This document shows positions 27,680 to 35,399 of a DNA stretch of 64,000 bases, piece by piece; position 1 is the stretch's first letter; every line of letters begins with the position of its first letter. Under the pieces are notes generated by a model. It saw only the letters and a program-made list of their open reading frames with translations, made no database searches and was not told the origin of the DNA. The translations under genes and the position numbers were made by a program. Origin of the DNA: Bog-159 sp049511415 (lineage in GTDB: Bacteria; Acidobacteriota; Terriglobia; Bryobacterales; Bryobacteraceae). The DNA is taken from positions 1-64,000 of the forward strand of contig JBEKYC010000038.1 in the NCBI GenBank assembly GCA_049511415.1, in the 5' to 3' direction.

Positions 27680-28110
27680 TCCTGGTCGATGCCAATTTGC
27701 TGCTGTATGCTTACGACGCCAGTTCGAGCAGGCATACCGAAGCGCGAACGTGGCTGCAGGGGGCCTTTTCCAGCGGCGAGCCTGTTCGTTTTGCCTGGGT
27801 CGTCATCCTGGCTTTTTTGAGGTTGTCGACTCAGCCTTCCATTCTCTCGCGACCCCTCCCCCTGAACGAAGCCATTGCCATCGTGGAAGAGTGGCTTAAT
27901 CGGCCCAATGTGGCCATCGCCTCGCCGACGGTGCGGCATTGGGAAGTCCTCAGCGCACTCTTATCGGCCGGACAAGCTAAAGGGCGCCTGGTCACCGATG
28001 CCCACCTGGCGGCGCTAGCCATTGAGCATGGCGCGACCTTGTACACCAATGATCGCGACTTTACGCGCTTCCCTGGCCTAAAGTGGATCAATCCGCTCGA
28101 ATCCGCGTGA
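27676..28110 (+). CDS. vapC: PIN-domain ribonuclease toxin of a VapBC module
   Basis: A 144-residue PIN-domain protein. The acidic residues that bind magnesium are visible: Asp5 in ILVDANLLLYA, Glu in the middle helix, Asp in LVTDAHLAAL and Asp in LYTNDRDF. VapC toxins cut specific RNAs, often initiator or other tRNAs, and stop growth when the antitoxin is degraded. Here the start is GTG, overlapping the antitoxin stop by four bases. The length is typical. The second VapBC module at 47593 is a related but distinct pair with the opposite orientation. Confidence 0.92.
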   Translation: MILVDANLLLYAYDASSSRHTEARTWLQGAFSSGEPVRFAWVVILAFLRLSTQPSILSRPLPLNEAIAIVEEWLNRPNVAIASPTVRHWEVLSALLSAGQAKGRLVTDAHLAALAIEHGATLYTNDRDFTRFPGLKWINPLESA

Positions 28111-28120
28111 TCCGGCATGC

Positions 28121-28138
28121 ACCCGTTTATAATCGGGT
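28121..28138 (+). promoter_or_regulatory. -10 element bracketed by a short inverted repeat
   Basis: TATAAT at 28128-28133 lies 10 bases before the ATG at 28144, and it sits between the 5-bp arms ACCCG and CGGGT. Transcription would begin about three bases before the start codon. No good -35 is visible. Confidence 0.4.
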
Positions 28139-28143
28139 CTGAA

Positions 28144-29904
28144 ATGCTCCGGATCATCCTGGCAGGCGTCCTCGCCGTTTCCGCCGCGCTGGCGGGGGGA
28201 AACAACTACAAGAACTTCGACGTGGCCCTCTACAGCCGCGTCTACGAGACCAAGCAAATGAAAGACCCTGCCTGGCTCGAAAGCCACTGGGAGGCAATCT
28301 CCCGCAATATGAAGGTCGACAAGATTTATCTCGAGACCCATCGCGACCTGGTGGTGGTCGACCAGGAGACGCTCGACGTGGCCAAGAAGTTCTTCCTCTC
28401 CAAAGGCGTGAGGGTCTCCGGCGGCATCACCGTCACCATCAACGAGCGCAATCTGTTTGAGACGTATTGTTACTCCGATCCCACCCTGCGCCAGAAACTC
28501 AAGGAAGTTGTCGAATTCACGGCGCGCAACTTCGACGAAATCATCCTCGACGATTTCTTCTTCACCGATTGCAAGTCCGACAGCGAAATCCAGGCCAAAG
28601 GCAGCCGAAGCTGGACCGCTTATCGCCTGGCGCTCATGGATCAGGCTGGGCGCGAACTGGTCGTCAACCCCGCCAAAGCCGTCAATCCGAAGGTTCGCGT
28701 GATCATCAAGTATCCCAACTGGTATGACCACTTCCAGTATCTGGGATTCAACTTGGAAACCGAGCCAAAGTACTTCGATAAGATCTATACCGGAACCGAG
28801 ACGCGTGACCCGGTCGCCGGCAACCAGCACTTACAGCAGTATCACGGCTATTCCATCTTCCGTTACTTCGAAAACATCAGGCCGGGCGGCAATGCCGGCG
28901 GGTGGGTGGATCAGGGCGGCATGCGTATTCCCGGCCGCTACGCGGAGCAGTTGTGGATCACGCTGTTCGCCAAGGCTCCGGAGATTACGCTTTTCAATAT
29001 AGGAACTCTCTATCAGCCCGGCGCCGCACCGGAATCACAAGCGGCGCGTATAGCCGGCGAGACCTTCGCCAAAGTCGACGGATTCATCGGGCAGCTCGGC
29101 AAACCCGTGGGGGTCAAGTCTTACAAGCCCTATCATTCCTCCGGCGAGGACTTTCTGCCGAGTTACCTGGGCATGGCAGGCATCCCCATGGAAATCGTTC
29201 CTGAGTTTCCCGAGGACGCGCAGACTATCCTGCTCACCGAACAGGCGAAGTTCGATCCGGACATAGTGAAAAAGATCAAAGGGCGCTTGACCGGGGGCGC
29301 CAGCGTGGTCATAACTTCCGGCTTATTGAAGGCGCTCCAGGGCAAGGGAATCGAGGATATTGTCGAGGTGGAGTATACCGGCCAAACCGTCTCCACGAGG
29401 GAATTCCAGGGATTCCGCCTGGGTGGCGCCAATAAAGCCGACTCCGATATCCTGGTTCCCCTGATCCGTTACGCCACCAACGACGCCTGGGAGATCGTCA
29501 GCGGGTTGACTTCCGCAACCCGAACCTCGGGCGTGCCCATCCTGCTCTCCGCGAAGTATTCCAAAGGCCTGCTGTATGTGCTCACCATCCCCTCCGCGAT
29601 GGGCGATCTCTACGCCTATCCGCAAGGTGTGTGGAAAGCCATCCGGGACGTGCTCACGCGCGACATGTACGTGCATCTGGACGCGCCCGCACGCGTCAGC
29701 CTGTTCGTCTACGACAATGACCGCTTCATCGTGGAATCGTTTGGAGATGCTCCCGTCGAAGCGCACATCGTCACCGACAAGCGCATTACGAAGCTCCGCG
29801 ACGTGCTGACCGGCGCGGAACTGGCCGGGACGGCGCAAGGCGCCGGCACGGCTTTTGCCATGCATCTCGAACGGGCCTCATACCAGGTTTTCGCCGCGCA
29901 GTGA
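28144..29904 (+). CDS. Secreted TIM-barrel protein, possible glycoside hydrolase, family unknown
   Basis: The 586-residue product begins with a signal peptide (LRIILAGVLAVSAALAG). Residues 20-330 look like a (beta/alpha)8 barrel, with DKIYLETHRDLVVVD, FDEIILDDFFFTDCKSD and IIKYPNWYDHF as strand ends. The two adjacent acidic residues in ILDDFFF are good candidates for catalysis. Residues 350-585 resemble the GATase-like and beta-sandwich modules that follow such barrels in bacterial glycosidases. I do not recognise the family. The ATG at 28144 opens the signal peptide; an ATG at 28117 is in frame but would extend through the -10 element. Its end overlaps the convergent glycosyltransferase by 27 bases. 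Confidence 0.75.
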   Translation: MLRIILAGVLAVSAALAGGNNYKNFDVALYSRVYETKQMKDPAWLESHWEAISRNMKVDKIYLETHRDLVVVDQETLDVAKKFFLSKGVRVSGGITVTINERNLFETYCYSDPTLRQKLKEVVEFTARNFDEIILDDFFFTDCKSDSEIQAKGSRSWTAYRLALMDQAGRELVVNPAKAVNPKVRVIIKYPNWYDHFQYLGFNLETEPKYFDKIYTGTETRDPVAGNQHLQQYHGYSIFRYFENIRPGGNAGGWVDQGGMRIPGRYAEQLWITLFAKAPEITLFNIGTLYQPGAAPESQAARIAGETFAKVDGFIGQLGKPVGVKSYKPYHSSGEDFLPSYLGMAGIPMEIVPEFPEDAQTILLTEQAKFDPDIVKKIKGRLTGGASVVITSGLLKALQGKGIEDIVEVEYTGQTVSTREFQGFRLGGANKADSDILVPLIRYATNDAWEIVSGLTSATRTSGVPILLSAKYSKGLLYVLTIPSAMGDLYAYPQGVWKAIRDVLTRDMYVHLDAPARVSLFVYDNDRFIVESFGDAPVEAHIVTDKRITKLRDVLTGAELAGTAQGAGTAFAMHLERASYQVFAAQ

Positions 29905-30843
29905 GCCCTCGGCGCCGTCCGCCTCGACGATCACAAACCGCGGCACGCCGCGGGTCTGCTCGTAGATCCGCGCAATGTACTCACCGACGATGCCGATGGA
30001 CACAAGCTGGACCGCGCCGAGGAACGTAACCAGCACGATCACGGAAGTCCATCCTTGCACGGTGCGGCCCGCCAACAGTGCGATCACGGCGAAGGCCGCG
30101 TAGATCACACATAACGCAGCGGTCAGCAATCCGAAATAGAAGGAGAACCGCAACGGCTTCGACGAAAGCCCGGTGACCGCCTGCACCGAGAGTCGCAGCA
30201 TTTTGCGAACCGTATAACCGCTCTTGCCGGCGTTGCGCTCCGGCGCGGCGTAAGCCATTTGAACCGCCGGAAAACCGAGCCACGCCACCAGCCCGCGCAA
30301 GAATGGATTCCGGTCGCGAAACTGCAACACGGCTTCCACCACCGCGCGATCCAGAAGCTGGTAGTCCGCCGCGCCGCCCTGCACCGCTGTTTCGCTGAGA
30401 ATATTGAGAAACCAATAAAAAAGGTTGGAACTTACCTGCTTGGCGGCGCCCGCGCCAGCCGTTTCGGTGCGCACCATCTGGACGATTTTAGCGCCATCCC
30501 GCCAGGCGCCGATCATGCGCGGCAGCAATTCCGGCGGATGCTGCAGATCGCAATCCAGCGTGATCACAGCCGCGCCCCGGGCGACTTCCAGGCCGGCGAT
30601 CAGCGCGGCCTGCTGGCCGAAGTTCCGGCCGAAGCGGATCAATCGCACCGCCGGGTCCTGCGCGCGCAGCCGCCGCACACAGGCCGCGGTTCCGTCGCTG
30701 GAGCCATCGTCCACGAAGATGATCTCGTATTCCTCCCGGCCCAGCGCGGGCCGTAGCGCCTGGTACACCGCGTCGACATTCTGCTCTTCGTTGTAAGCCG
30801 GAATCACCACACTGACGAGCTGCGTTCCGGCCGCCAAATCCAT
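29878..30843 (-). CDS. Membrane GT2 glycosyltransferase, polyprenyl-phosphate sugar type
   Basis: A 321-residue GT2 enzyme with SVVIPAYNEE, FVDDGSSDGT at about 43-52, DCD at 97-99 and QLLDRAVV. Two C-terminal membrane helices at about 230-255 and 265-290 match the GtrB/DPM1/ArnC group, which puts a sugar onto undecaprenyl phosphate at the inner face of the membrane. The product is used for lipid A, O-antigen or glycoprotein modification. The acceptor pathway is not in this window. A -10 hexamer TAGAAT ends six bases before the ATG and there is no Shine-Dalgarno, so the message is probably leaderless. It is divergent from the F420-reductase-like gene. Confidence 0.9.
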   Translation of the reverse strand: MDLAAGTQLVSVVIPAYNEEQNVDAVYQALRPALGREEYEIIFVDDGSSDGTAACVRRLRAQDPAVRLIRFGRNFGQQAALIAGLEVARGAAVITLDCDLQHPPELLPRMIGAWRDGAKIVQMVRTETAGAGAAKQVSSNLFYWFLNILSETAVQGGAADYQLLDRAVVEAVLQFRDRNPFLRGLVAWLGFPAVQMAYAAPERNAGKSGYTVRKMLRLSVQAVTGLSSKPLRFSFYFGLLTAALCVIYAAFAVIALLAGRTVQGWTSVIVLVTFLGAVQLVSIGIVGEYIARIYEQTRGVPRFVIVEADGAEGSLRGENLV

Positions 30844-30849
30844 TGCTAC

Positions 30850-30855
30850 ATTCTA
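30850..30855 (-). promoter_or_regulatory. -10 element six bases upstream of the membrane GT2 start
   Basis: TAGAAT on the minus strand is separated from the ATG at 30843 by exactly six bases (30844-30849). Transcription would begin at the A of the ATG. Confidence 0.6.
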
Positions 30856-30907
30856 ATGCGAATCGCGGGATGCGCCATTGCAATCTGATCTTGTGGAGGA
30901 TTTGTAA

Positions 30908-31537
30908 ATGACCATCGGCATCATAGGTTCGGGCAACGTCGGCGGCGCTCTGGGGCGCCGCTGGGCACAGGGCGGACATCAGGTAGTATTCGGATCGCGG
31001 AATCCGGCGTCCAATGAAATGCAGCAACTGGTGGCGCAGGCCGGCCCCAACGCGCGCGCCGCGTCGCAACAGGAAGCCGCCGCGGCGGACGTGCTCTTGT
31101 TATCGACACCCTGGAAGGCCGCTCAATCCGCCCTGGAAAGTCTCGGGGATCTCTCCGGAAAAGTGCTGATCGATCTGCTCAACCCTTTGTTGCCCGACCT
31201 TTCGGGGCTCGAAGTCGGCACTACTACATCGGCTGGTGAACTCGTGGCAGGATGGGCCCGCAGCGCAAGAGTCGTGAAGGCGTTCAACACGGTGGGATAC
31301 AACGTCATGGCGAACGCCGATTTCGGCGCCGACCGGCCGGTGATGTTCTATTGCGGCGACGATGCCGGCGCCAAGCAACAGGTCAAGCCATTAATCGAGC
31401 AGCTCGGCTTCGAAGCTATCGACGCCGGACCACTGACGCAAGCGCGTCTGTTGGAGCCTTTCGCCTTGCTGTGGATCTCGCTCGCTTATAAGCAGGGCCA
31501 AGGCCGCGAAATCGGATTCAAGTTCCTGCGCCGGTAA
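30908..31537 (+). CDS. NADP-dependent F420 reductase-like oxidoreductase
   Basis: The 209-residue protein starts with a Rossmann fold (IGIIGSGNVGGALGRRW) and a basic loop (GSRNP) that prefers NADP. The later RVVKAFNTVGYNVMANADF is conserved in the F420-dependent NADP reductase/pyrroline-5-carboxylate-reductase-like family PF03807. Members move hydride between NADPH and F420 or a small substrate. No other F420 gene is visible, so another dinucleotide-binding role is equally likely. GGAGG lies ahead of the ATG. It is a single-gene unit, divergent from the glycosyltransferase, and ends 12 bases before the convergent VWFA gene. Confidence 0.85.
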   Translation: MTIGIIGSGNVGGALGRRWAQGGHQVVFGSRNPASNEMQQLVAQAGPNARAASQQEAAAADVLLLSTPWKAAQSALESLGDLSGKVLIDLLNPLLPDLSGLEVGTTTSAGELVAGWARSARVVKAFNTVGYNVMANADFGADRPVMFYCGDDAGAKQQVKPLIEQLGFEAIDAGPLTQARLLEPFALLWISLAYKQGQGREIGFKFLRR

Positions 31538-31549
31538 ACGCGGGGTAGG

Positions 31550-32704
31550 TTAGGGCTGTGCCGGTTTCGCCGGAGCCGCGGTGGCTGCCGGCGCGAGCAG
31601 GGGATAGTAGCCTTCGCGGGTCTGTACGGTCATATTCTTTTTCTCGACGATGAGGCTGATGGTGCGGTAGCCACCGGACTCGGTGGCGGGCTGATCCGAC
31701 ACATAGCCAAGGCTGTATTGGTTGCGCAGTTCGTCCTGGAACCGGTCGTAAATCTTGTCGACCGTGTCTTTCTTGGTGACTTCCGCGAAGGCCCCACCGG
31801 TGGCCTTGGAAATTTTGCGCAGGATTTTTTTGCCGTCCGGACGATCTTCCTGCGGATAGCGGCCACCGCCACGACCCATCCCGCCGCCGCGTCCCCAACC
31901 CCCGCCGCGCCCCATGCCGGGCCCGCCGAAACCCCGTCCGGCGCCTTCGTTCGATGCGAAATAAATGGAATACACCACTGTGTCCGAACGCTGCGCAGCC
32001 TCGATGGCTTCGCCTATCGAGACTTTGCTACCGCGGTCCACGCCATCGGTCAGAACCACCACGGCTTTGCGACCCTTCTGCTTCCGCATGAGATCGTCGC
32101 CGGCGGCCAGGTAAATCGCGTCGTACAGCAGAGTGCCGGCGCGCCGCCGGCCGCCGCCCTGGCGTCCGCCGCCTCCGCCCCCGCCTCCGTTGCCGCCGCT
32201 ATTGCCGGCCTGCTGTTGCGAATCGTCCTGATTGATTTCCAGTTCGCGCAACGCCTTGTTCAGCTTCTCGCGCGAAGCTGTCAGATCCGCCAGCAGTTCC
32301 ACTTCGTGGTCGAAGTGGATCACAAATGCCTGGTCTTTAGCCGGGCGCAGCACGTGATCGAAGAACGTAAAGCTGGCCGAACGCTCCGCATCCAGGACGC
32401 TGCGCTGGCTGCGGCTGGTGTCCACCAACAAGCCCAGAGTCAGCGGCAGATCGGTCTCGCGCGCGAAATAGCGGATGGTTTGCGGCCGGCCGTCTTCCTG
32501 CAGCGTGAAGCTCTCCTGGCCGAGGTTGGACACGATGTGGCCATCTTTGTCGCGCACTGTGGCGAACAGATTAACCACATTGACGCCCGTGGTAAAAGTG
32601 GTGGTTGGTTCGGCGGGAGGAGCTTGCTGGGCGAACGCCAGTCTGGCAAGGGGGTAGGCCGGAAGCAGGGCCAACAACTGACGCCTGGAGACAGAGATCT
32701 GCAT
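31550..32704 (-). CDS. Secreted VWFA-domain protein with Gly-rich insertions
   Basis: A 384-residue protein of the acidobacterial VWFA-related type. A signal peptide with an SRRQLL region is followed by a conserved lead-in (NVVNLFATVRDKDGHIV, LQEDGRPQTI) and a von Willebrand A domain whose metal site starts LLVDTSRSQ. Two Gly-rich runs interrupt the fold: one near residue 170 (GGNGGGGGGG) and one near 265-295 with repeated GRGGG units. The C-terminus returns to a conserved segment (YSLGYVSDQ, REGYYPL). VWFA proteins bind other proteins or matrix; role here is unknown. The Gly-rich loops are probably flexible insertions and make the gene a site for length change. Confidence 0.85.
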   Translation of the reverse strand: MQISVSRRQLLALLPAYPLARLAFAQQAPPAEPTTTFTTGVNVVNLFATVRDKDGHIVSNLGQESFTLQEDGRPQTIRYFARETDLPLTLGLLVDTSRSQRSVLDAERSASFTFFDHVLRPAKDQAFVIHFDHEVELLADLTASREKLNKALRELEINQDDSQQQAGNSGGNGGGGGGGGRQGGGRRRAGTLLYDAIYLAAGDDLMRKQKGRKAVVVLTDGVDRGSKVSIGEAIEAAQRSDTVVYSIYFASNEGAGRGFGGPGMGRGGGWGRGGGMGRGGGRYPQEDRPDGKKILRKISKATGGAFAEVTKKDTVDKIYDRFQDELRNQYSLGYVSDQPATESGGYRTISLIVEKKNMTVQTREGYYPLLAPAATAAPAKPAQP

Positions 32705-32760
32705 AAGGCTACTTACGAGGGATGCGCCCCCGCCACGGGAGGTTACAGGAACTAACCACC

Positions 32761-33609
32761 TCAGGCGCCCGCCAGAATCAGCTCGAAGCGGCGGTTCACC
32801 TCGCGCAGGTAGGCCTCATCGCCGCCCGCCAGTTCCACCGTGGCTGTGCCGTGATAGCCGATTTCAGCCAGTGCGCGATAGACTTCCGGCCAATCGATGT
32901 CTCCTTCGCGCAAAGGCACGAACTCAGCCTGCATCTTGCGAAAGCGGAAATCCTTGATGTGCAGCTTGGCGATGCGCTTGCCGACGGTGCGGATCCAATC
33001 CTGCGGGTATCCTGTCAGCACCACGTTGCCCACATCGAAATACGACCGCAGCCATGGGCTCTGGAAGTCGTCGATGTACTGGCTGTATTCGAGCGGGCTT
33101 AGCAGGAACTTATTCCAGACTTCCTCCACCGCGATGATCACCTGCAACTCCTCGGCCAGGGGAAGTAGTTTGCGGATCTGTTGCTGCGAGCGCGTCCAGG
33201 CATCCCGGTAACTGGTCTGGGCATTGACCACCGCGGGCACCAACAGCACGGTCTCCGCGCCCCAGAAGTGGGCGTTCCGTAAGCTGGTTTCCATGCCCTT
33301 GATGCTCTCCGCCACCACCGCCGGGTCCGCGGATGACAGCGGATACTTCCAATGCGCCATGTTCATCACCGAATGGATGACCAGGCCCGCGGCCTCCGCG
33401 GCCTTCTTGATCTCCTCCGCGGTGCGCTCGTCCGGCGTGGTGGGGCACTCCGTCGCCTGAAAGCCCGTATCGACCGCCAGCTTGCAGCGTTCAGCGATGC
33501 GCAACGATTTGGGCAGCATTTCGAACAGCACCGCTTTGCGGATCGGCAGGCGCGCCCCGGCGGCCAGCGCGGGCAGCGCGGCGGTGGCCACAAACTCTCT
33601 CCGGGTCAT
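32761..33609 (-). CDS. Tat-exported sugar isomerase/epimerase-like protein (TIM barrel)
   Basis: The 282-residue protein has a Tat-like N-terminus (TRREFVATAALPALAAG) and an AP-endonuclease-2/xylose-isomerase-like TIM barrel. Metal ligands are probably Glu in IIAVEEVWN, Asp and His in SYFDVGNVV and KLHIKDF, and Glu in TATVELAG. Related proteins isomerise hydroxypyruvate, L-ribulose or inositol derivatives. The substrate is unknown. The ATG overlaps the upstream isomerase stop (ATGA), so the two are made together. Export of such enzymes is frequent in Acidobacteria and Planctomycetes but their periplasmic substrates are poorly known. Confidence 0.85.
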   Translation of the reverse strand: MTRREFVATAALPALAAGARLPIRKAVLFEMLPKSLRIAERCKLAVDTGFQATECPTTPDERTAEEIKKAAEAAGLVIHSVMNMAHWKYPLSSADPAVVAESIKGMETSLRNAHFWGAETVLLVPAVVNAQTSYRDAWTRSQQQIRKLLPLAEELQVIIAVEEVWNKFLLSPLEYSQYIDDFQSPWLRSYFDVGNVVLTGYPQDWIRTVGKRIAKLHIKDFRFRKMQAEFVPLREGDIDWPEVYRALAEIGYHGTATVELAGGDEAYLREVNRRFELILAGA

Positions 33610-34526
33610 GCGAATGTCACTCCGATCCGGGCGGCTACTTTCTGTATGTAGCTCCTGCCCTCATCATATTCGGCGGCTGTTTTCAAGTGCTCCAGCATCA
33701 AAGGCGCATCCACCGGCAGCCGCGATAATTCTTTGAGATAAGCGCCGTAATCGATCTCGCCTCGGCCCGGGATTACTTCCTGGAAGTGTACGTTCAGTTC
33801 CACGATCCAGGCCAGATCCTTGGCATGGCAGGAAACGATCCAGGGACCCAGCTTGCGGAAACAATCGGCGATCACGGCGCGGTTGTTATAGAAGCGTTCG
33901 GGCGAGTTGATGACGTTGCACACGTCCAGGTGCACGCCGAACGCCGGCCGGTCCACCGCCTTGATCAGCTTCAAATAGGTATCCGGACCGTCGGGAATCG
34001 ACCATCCCATTGCCTCGATGGTGAATCGTGTGCGCTTCGGTTGGATCGCGTCGATGATATGCCGGCAGTTGTCGACCGTGGCGTCGAAGAATTCCTGCGA
34101 TAGATTCTTCGGGTTCGGACCGTACCAGACCGTAGGGTTGTAAGAGCCGGCGATATCCACGCAGCAGCGCGCCCCCACGGCTTCGGCGAGGGCCATATGC
34201 TCGACTACGTAGCGCAGGTTGGCGCGGCGCTTTTCGCCATCCGGATCGAGCATGTTGACCCAGGCTCCCACTTCGGCGATCACCACGTTTTCGGCGGCGA
34301 AAGCCTTCTCGATGGCGCGCACCCGGACGGTGTCATCCGCCTTGGCTTGCGGGCAATAGGCCGCGCTATAACCCAGGCGGCGATGCTCGCGCGCCAGTTC
34401 CGCCGGATCGTCGCTTTTTAGGAAAATCGGGCCGCCCAACCGAACCGCGCGTCCGGCAGCCTGCAGCGATCCGGCCCATGCCGCTGCGCCTGCCGCAGCC
34501 AGAAACGACCGGCGAGTATTGTGCAT
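33606..34526 (-). CDS. Tat-exported sugar isomerase/epimerase-like protein (TIM barrel)
   Basis: A 306-residue relative of its neighbour, with an N-terminal twin-arginine-type signal (TRRSFLAAAGAAAWAGSL) and the PF01261 barrel. RFTIEAMGW, GVHLDVCNV, SCHAKDLAW and FQEVIPGRGEIDY mark the strands that hold the metal, with Glu, Asp and His ligands. Sequence identity with the next gene is low, so this is an old pair rather than a recent duplication. Like several genes here it has a TAGAAT -10 ending six bases before its ATG, without a Shine-Dalgarno. It is probably the first gene of a two-gene operon for periplasmic sugar or polyol processing. Confidence 0.85.
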   Translation of the reverse strand: MHNTRRSFLAAAGAAAWAGSLQAAGRAVRLGGPIFLKSDDPAELAREHRRLGYSAAYCPQAKADDTVRVRAIEKAFAAENVVIAEVGAWVNMLDPDGEKRRANLRYVVEHMALAEAVGARCCVDIAGSYNPTVWYGPNPKNLSQEFFDATVDNCRHIIDAIQPKRTRFTIEAMGWSIPDGPDTYLKLIKAVDRPAFGVHLDVCNVINSPERFYNNRAVIADCFRKLGPWIVSCHAKDLAWIVELNVHFQEVIPGRGEIDYGAYLKELSRLPVDAPLMLEHLKTAAEYDEGRSYIQKVAARIGVTFA

Positions 34527-34532
34527 GCCCCG

Positions 34533-34538
34533 ATTCTA
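34533..34538 (-). promoter_or_regulatory. -10 element six bases upstream of an isomerase start
   Basis: TAGAAT on the minus strand is separated from the ATG at 34526 by the six bases 34527-34532. A leaderless transcript is predicted. No clear -35 was seen. Confidence 0.55.
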
Positions 34539-34570
34539 ACCGGAAAAGCGCGGAGGCGGTGGCCCTGCTT

Positions 34571-35350
34571 TTACTGTGCAGGCAAGGTCAATCCCGGCGG
34601 ACTTAGCGTGGTTCCAATGGCCAGCCGGATTTCCGGGTTGGGAGGCAGCACGGCCGGCAACTGCACGTTGACCTGATACAATCCCGCATATCCGGGTGCC
34701 ACGCCGGCGTAGAGGACCAGCGTGGGATCGATGGGCGCCCCATTCAGCCAGACACCGAACTGGTTCATCTGGCTAAGCCACTGCGCCGCCGCGGGCAGGA
34801 CGCCATCTTCCAGTTCCGGATTGGTGTTGCCGAGGCCGGTGGCCCACAGCGTGACGATCTCCCCGGCGGCGGCCGGCGAGTTGCTTGTTACCACGGAGCC
34901 ATCCTGATGCGTAGCCACCACAATGCTATCCGGCATTTCGAACATGGCCGGCGCGACCTCCTGCAACGTGACCGTAACGATAGGACCGCGCATGCCCTGC
35001 CGGTCCACCCAGAACTGGAACGTGCCGGCCAGTAGCGAGCTGGGGACCAACAGGTTGATTTGCGAAGGAGAGACGTAGTAGAGATACGCCGGCCAACCTT
35101 CGAAGTACACTTCGACGTTATCGAGCGTGGTGGGCATGACACCGCCCGAGACATCGCTCGGCTGCAAAGCCAGCGTATCCCAAGAAAGATTGGCGCCAAA
35201 GACGGAAATGATGGTGTTGGGCGCGAGGCCGGTCGTGAAGCTGGCGCCATTCACGATACCGGCCGTGGTGTAGTTCGGCGCATTGGAGCCTTGCGCGCGC
35301 AGGCAGGCGGCCAGCGCCAAGGCGAGGAGGACAGGTTTCACGGCATCCAA
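34571..35350 (-). CDS. Secreted protein consisting of a TIGR03437-like domain
   Basis: The 259-residue protein has a signal peptide (VLLALALAACLRAQG) and then a single domain resembling TIGR03437, the Solibacter paralogous C-terminal domain: GIVNGASFTTGLAPNTIISVFG, DNVEVYFEGWPAYLYYVSP, PSQINLLVPSSLLAG, EIVTLWATGLGNTNP and YQVNVQLPAVLP. In Solibacter this domain is usually found at the end of long extracellular proteins. Here it stands alone. The start may be TTG at 35350 or GTG at 35341; the second places the signal peptide at the N-terminus with a -10-like TATTTG six bases before. Probably surface-exposed. Its name is assigned by memory of the family, not by search. Confidence 0.8.
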   Translation of the reverse strand: MDAVKPVLLALALAACLRAQGSNAPNYTTAGIVNGASFTTGLAPNTIISVFGANLSWDTLALQPSDVSGGVMPTTLDNVEVYFEGWPAYLYYVSPSQINLLVPSSLLAGTFQFWVDRQGMRGPIVTVTLQEVAPAMFEMPDSIVVATHQDGSVVTSNSPAAAGEIVTLWATGLGNTNPELEDGVLPAAAQWLSQMNQFGVWLNGAPIDPTLVLYAGVAPGYAGLYQVNVQLPAVLPPNPEIRLAIGTTLSPPGLTLPAQ

Positions 35351-35399
35351 ATAGTGGGCGTTGGGCGGCGGTATTCTCCAAAGCGCAGGGGCGTCGCTA

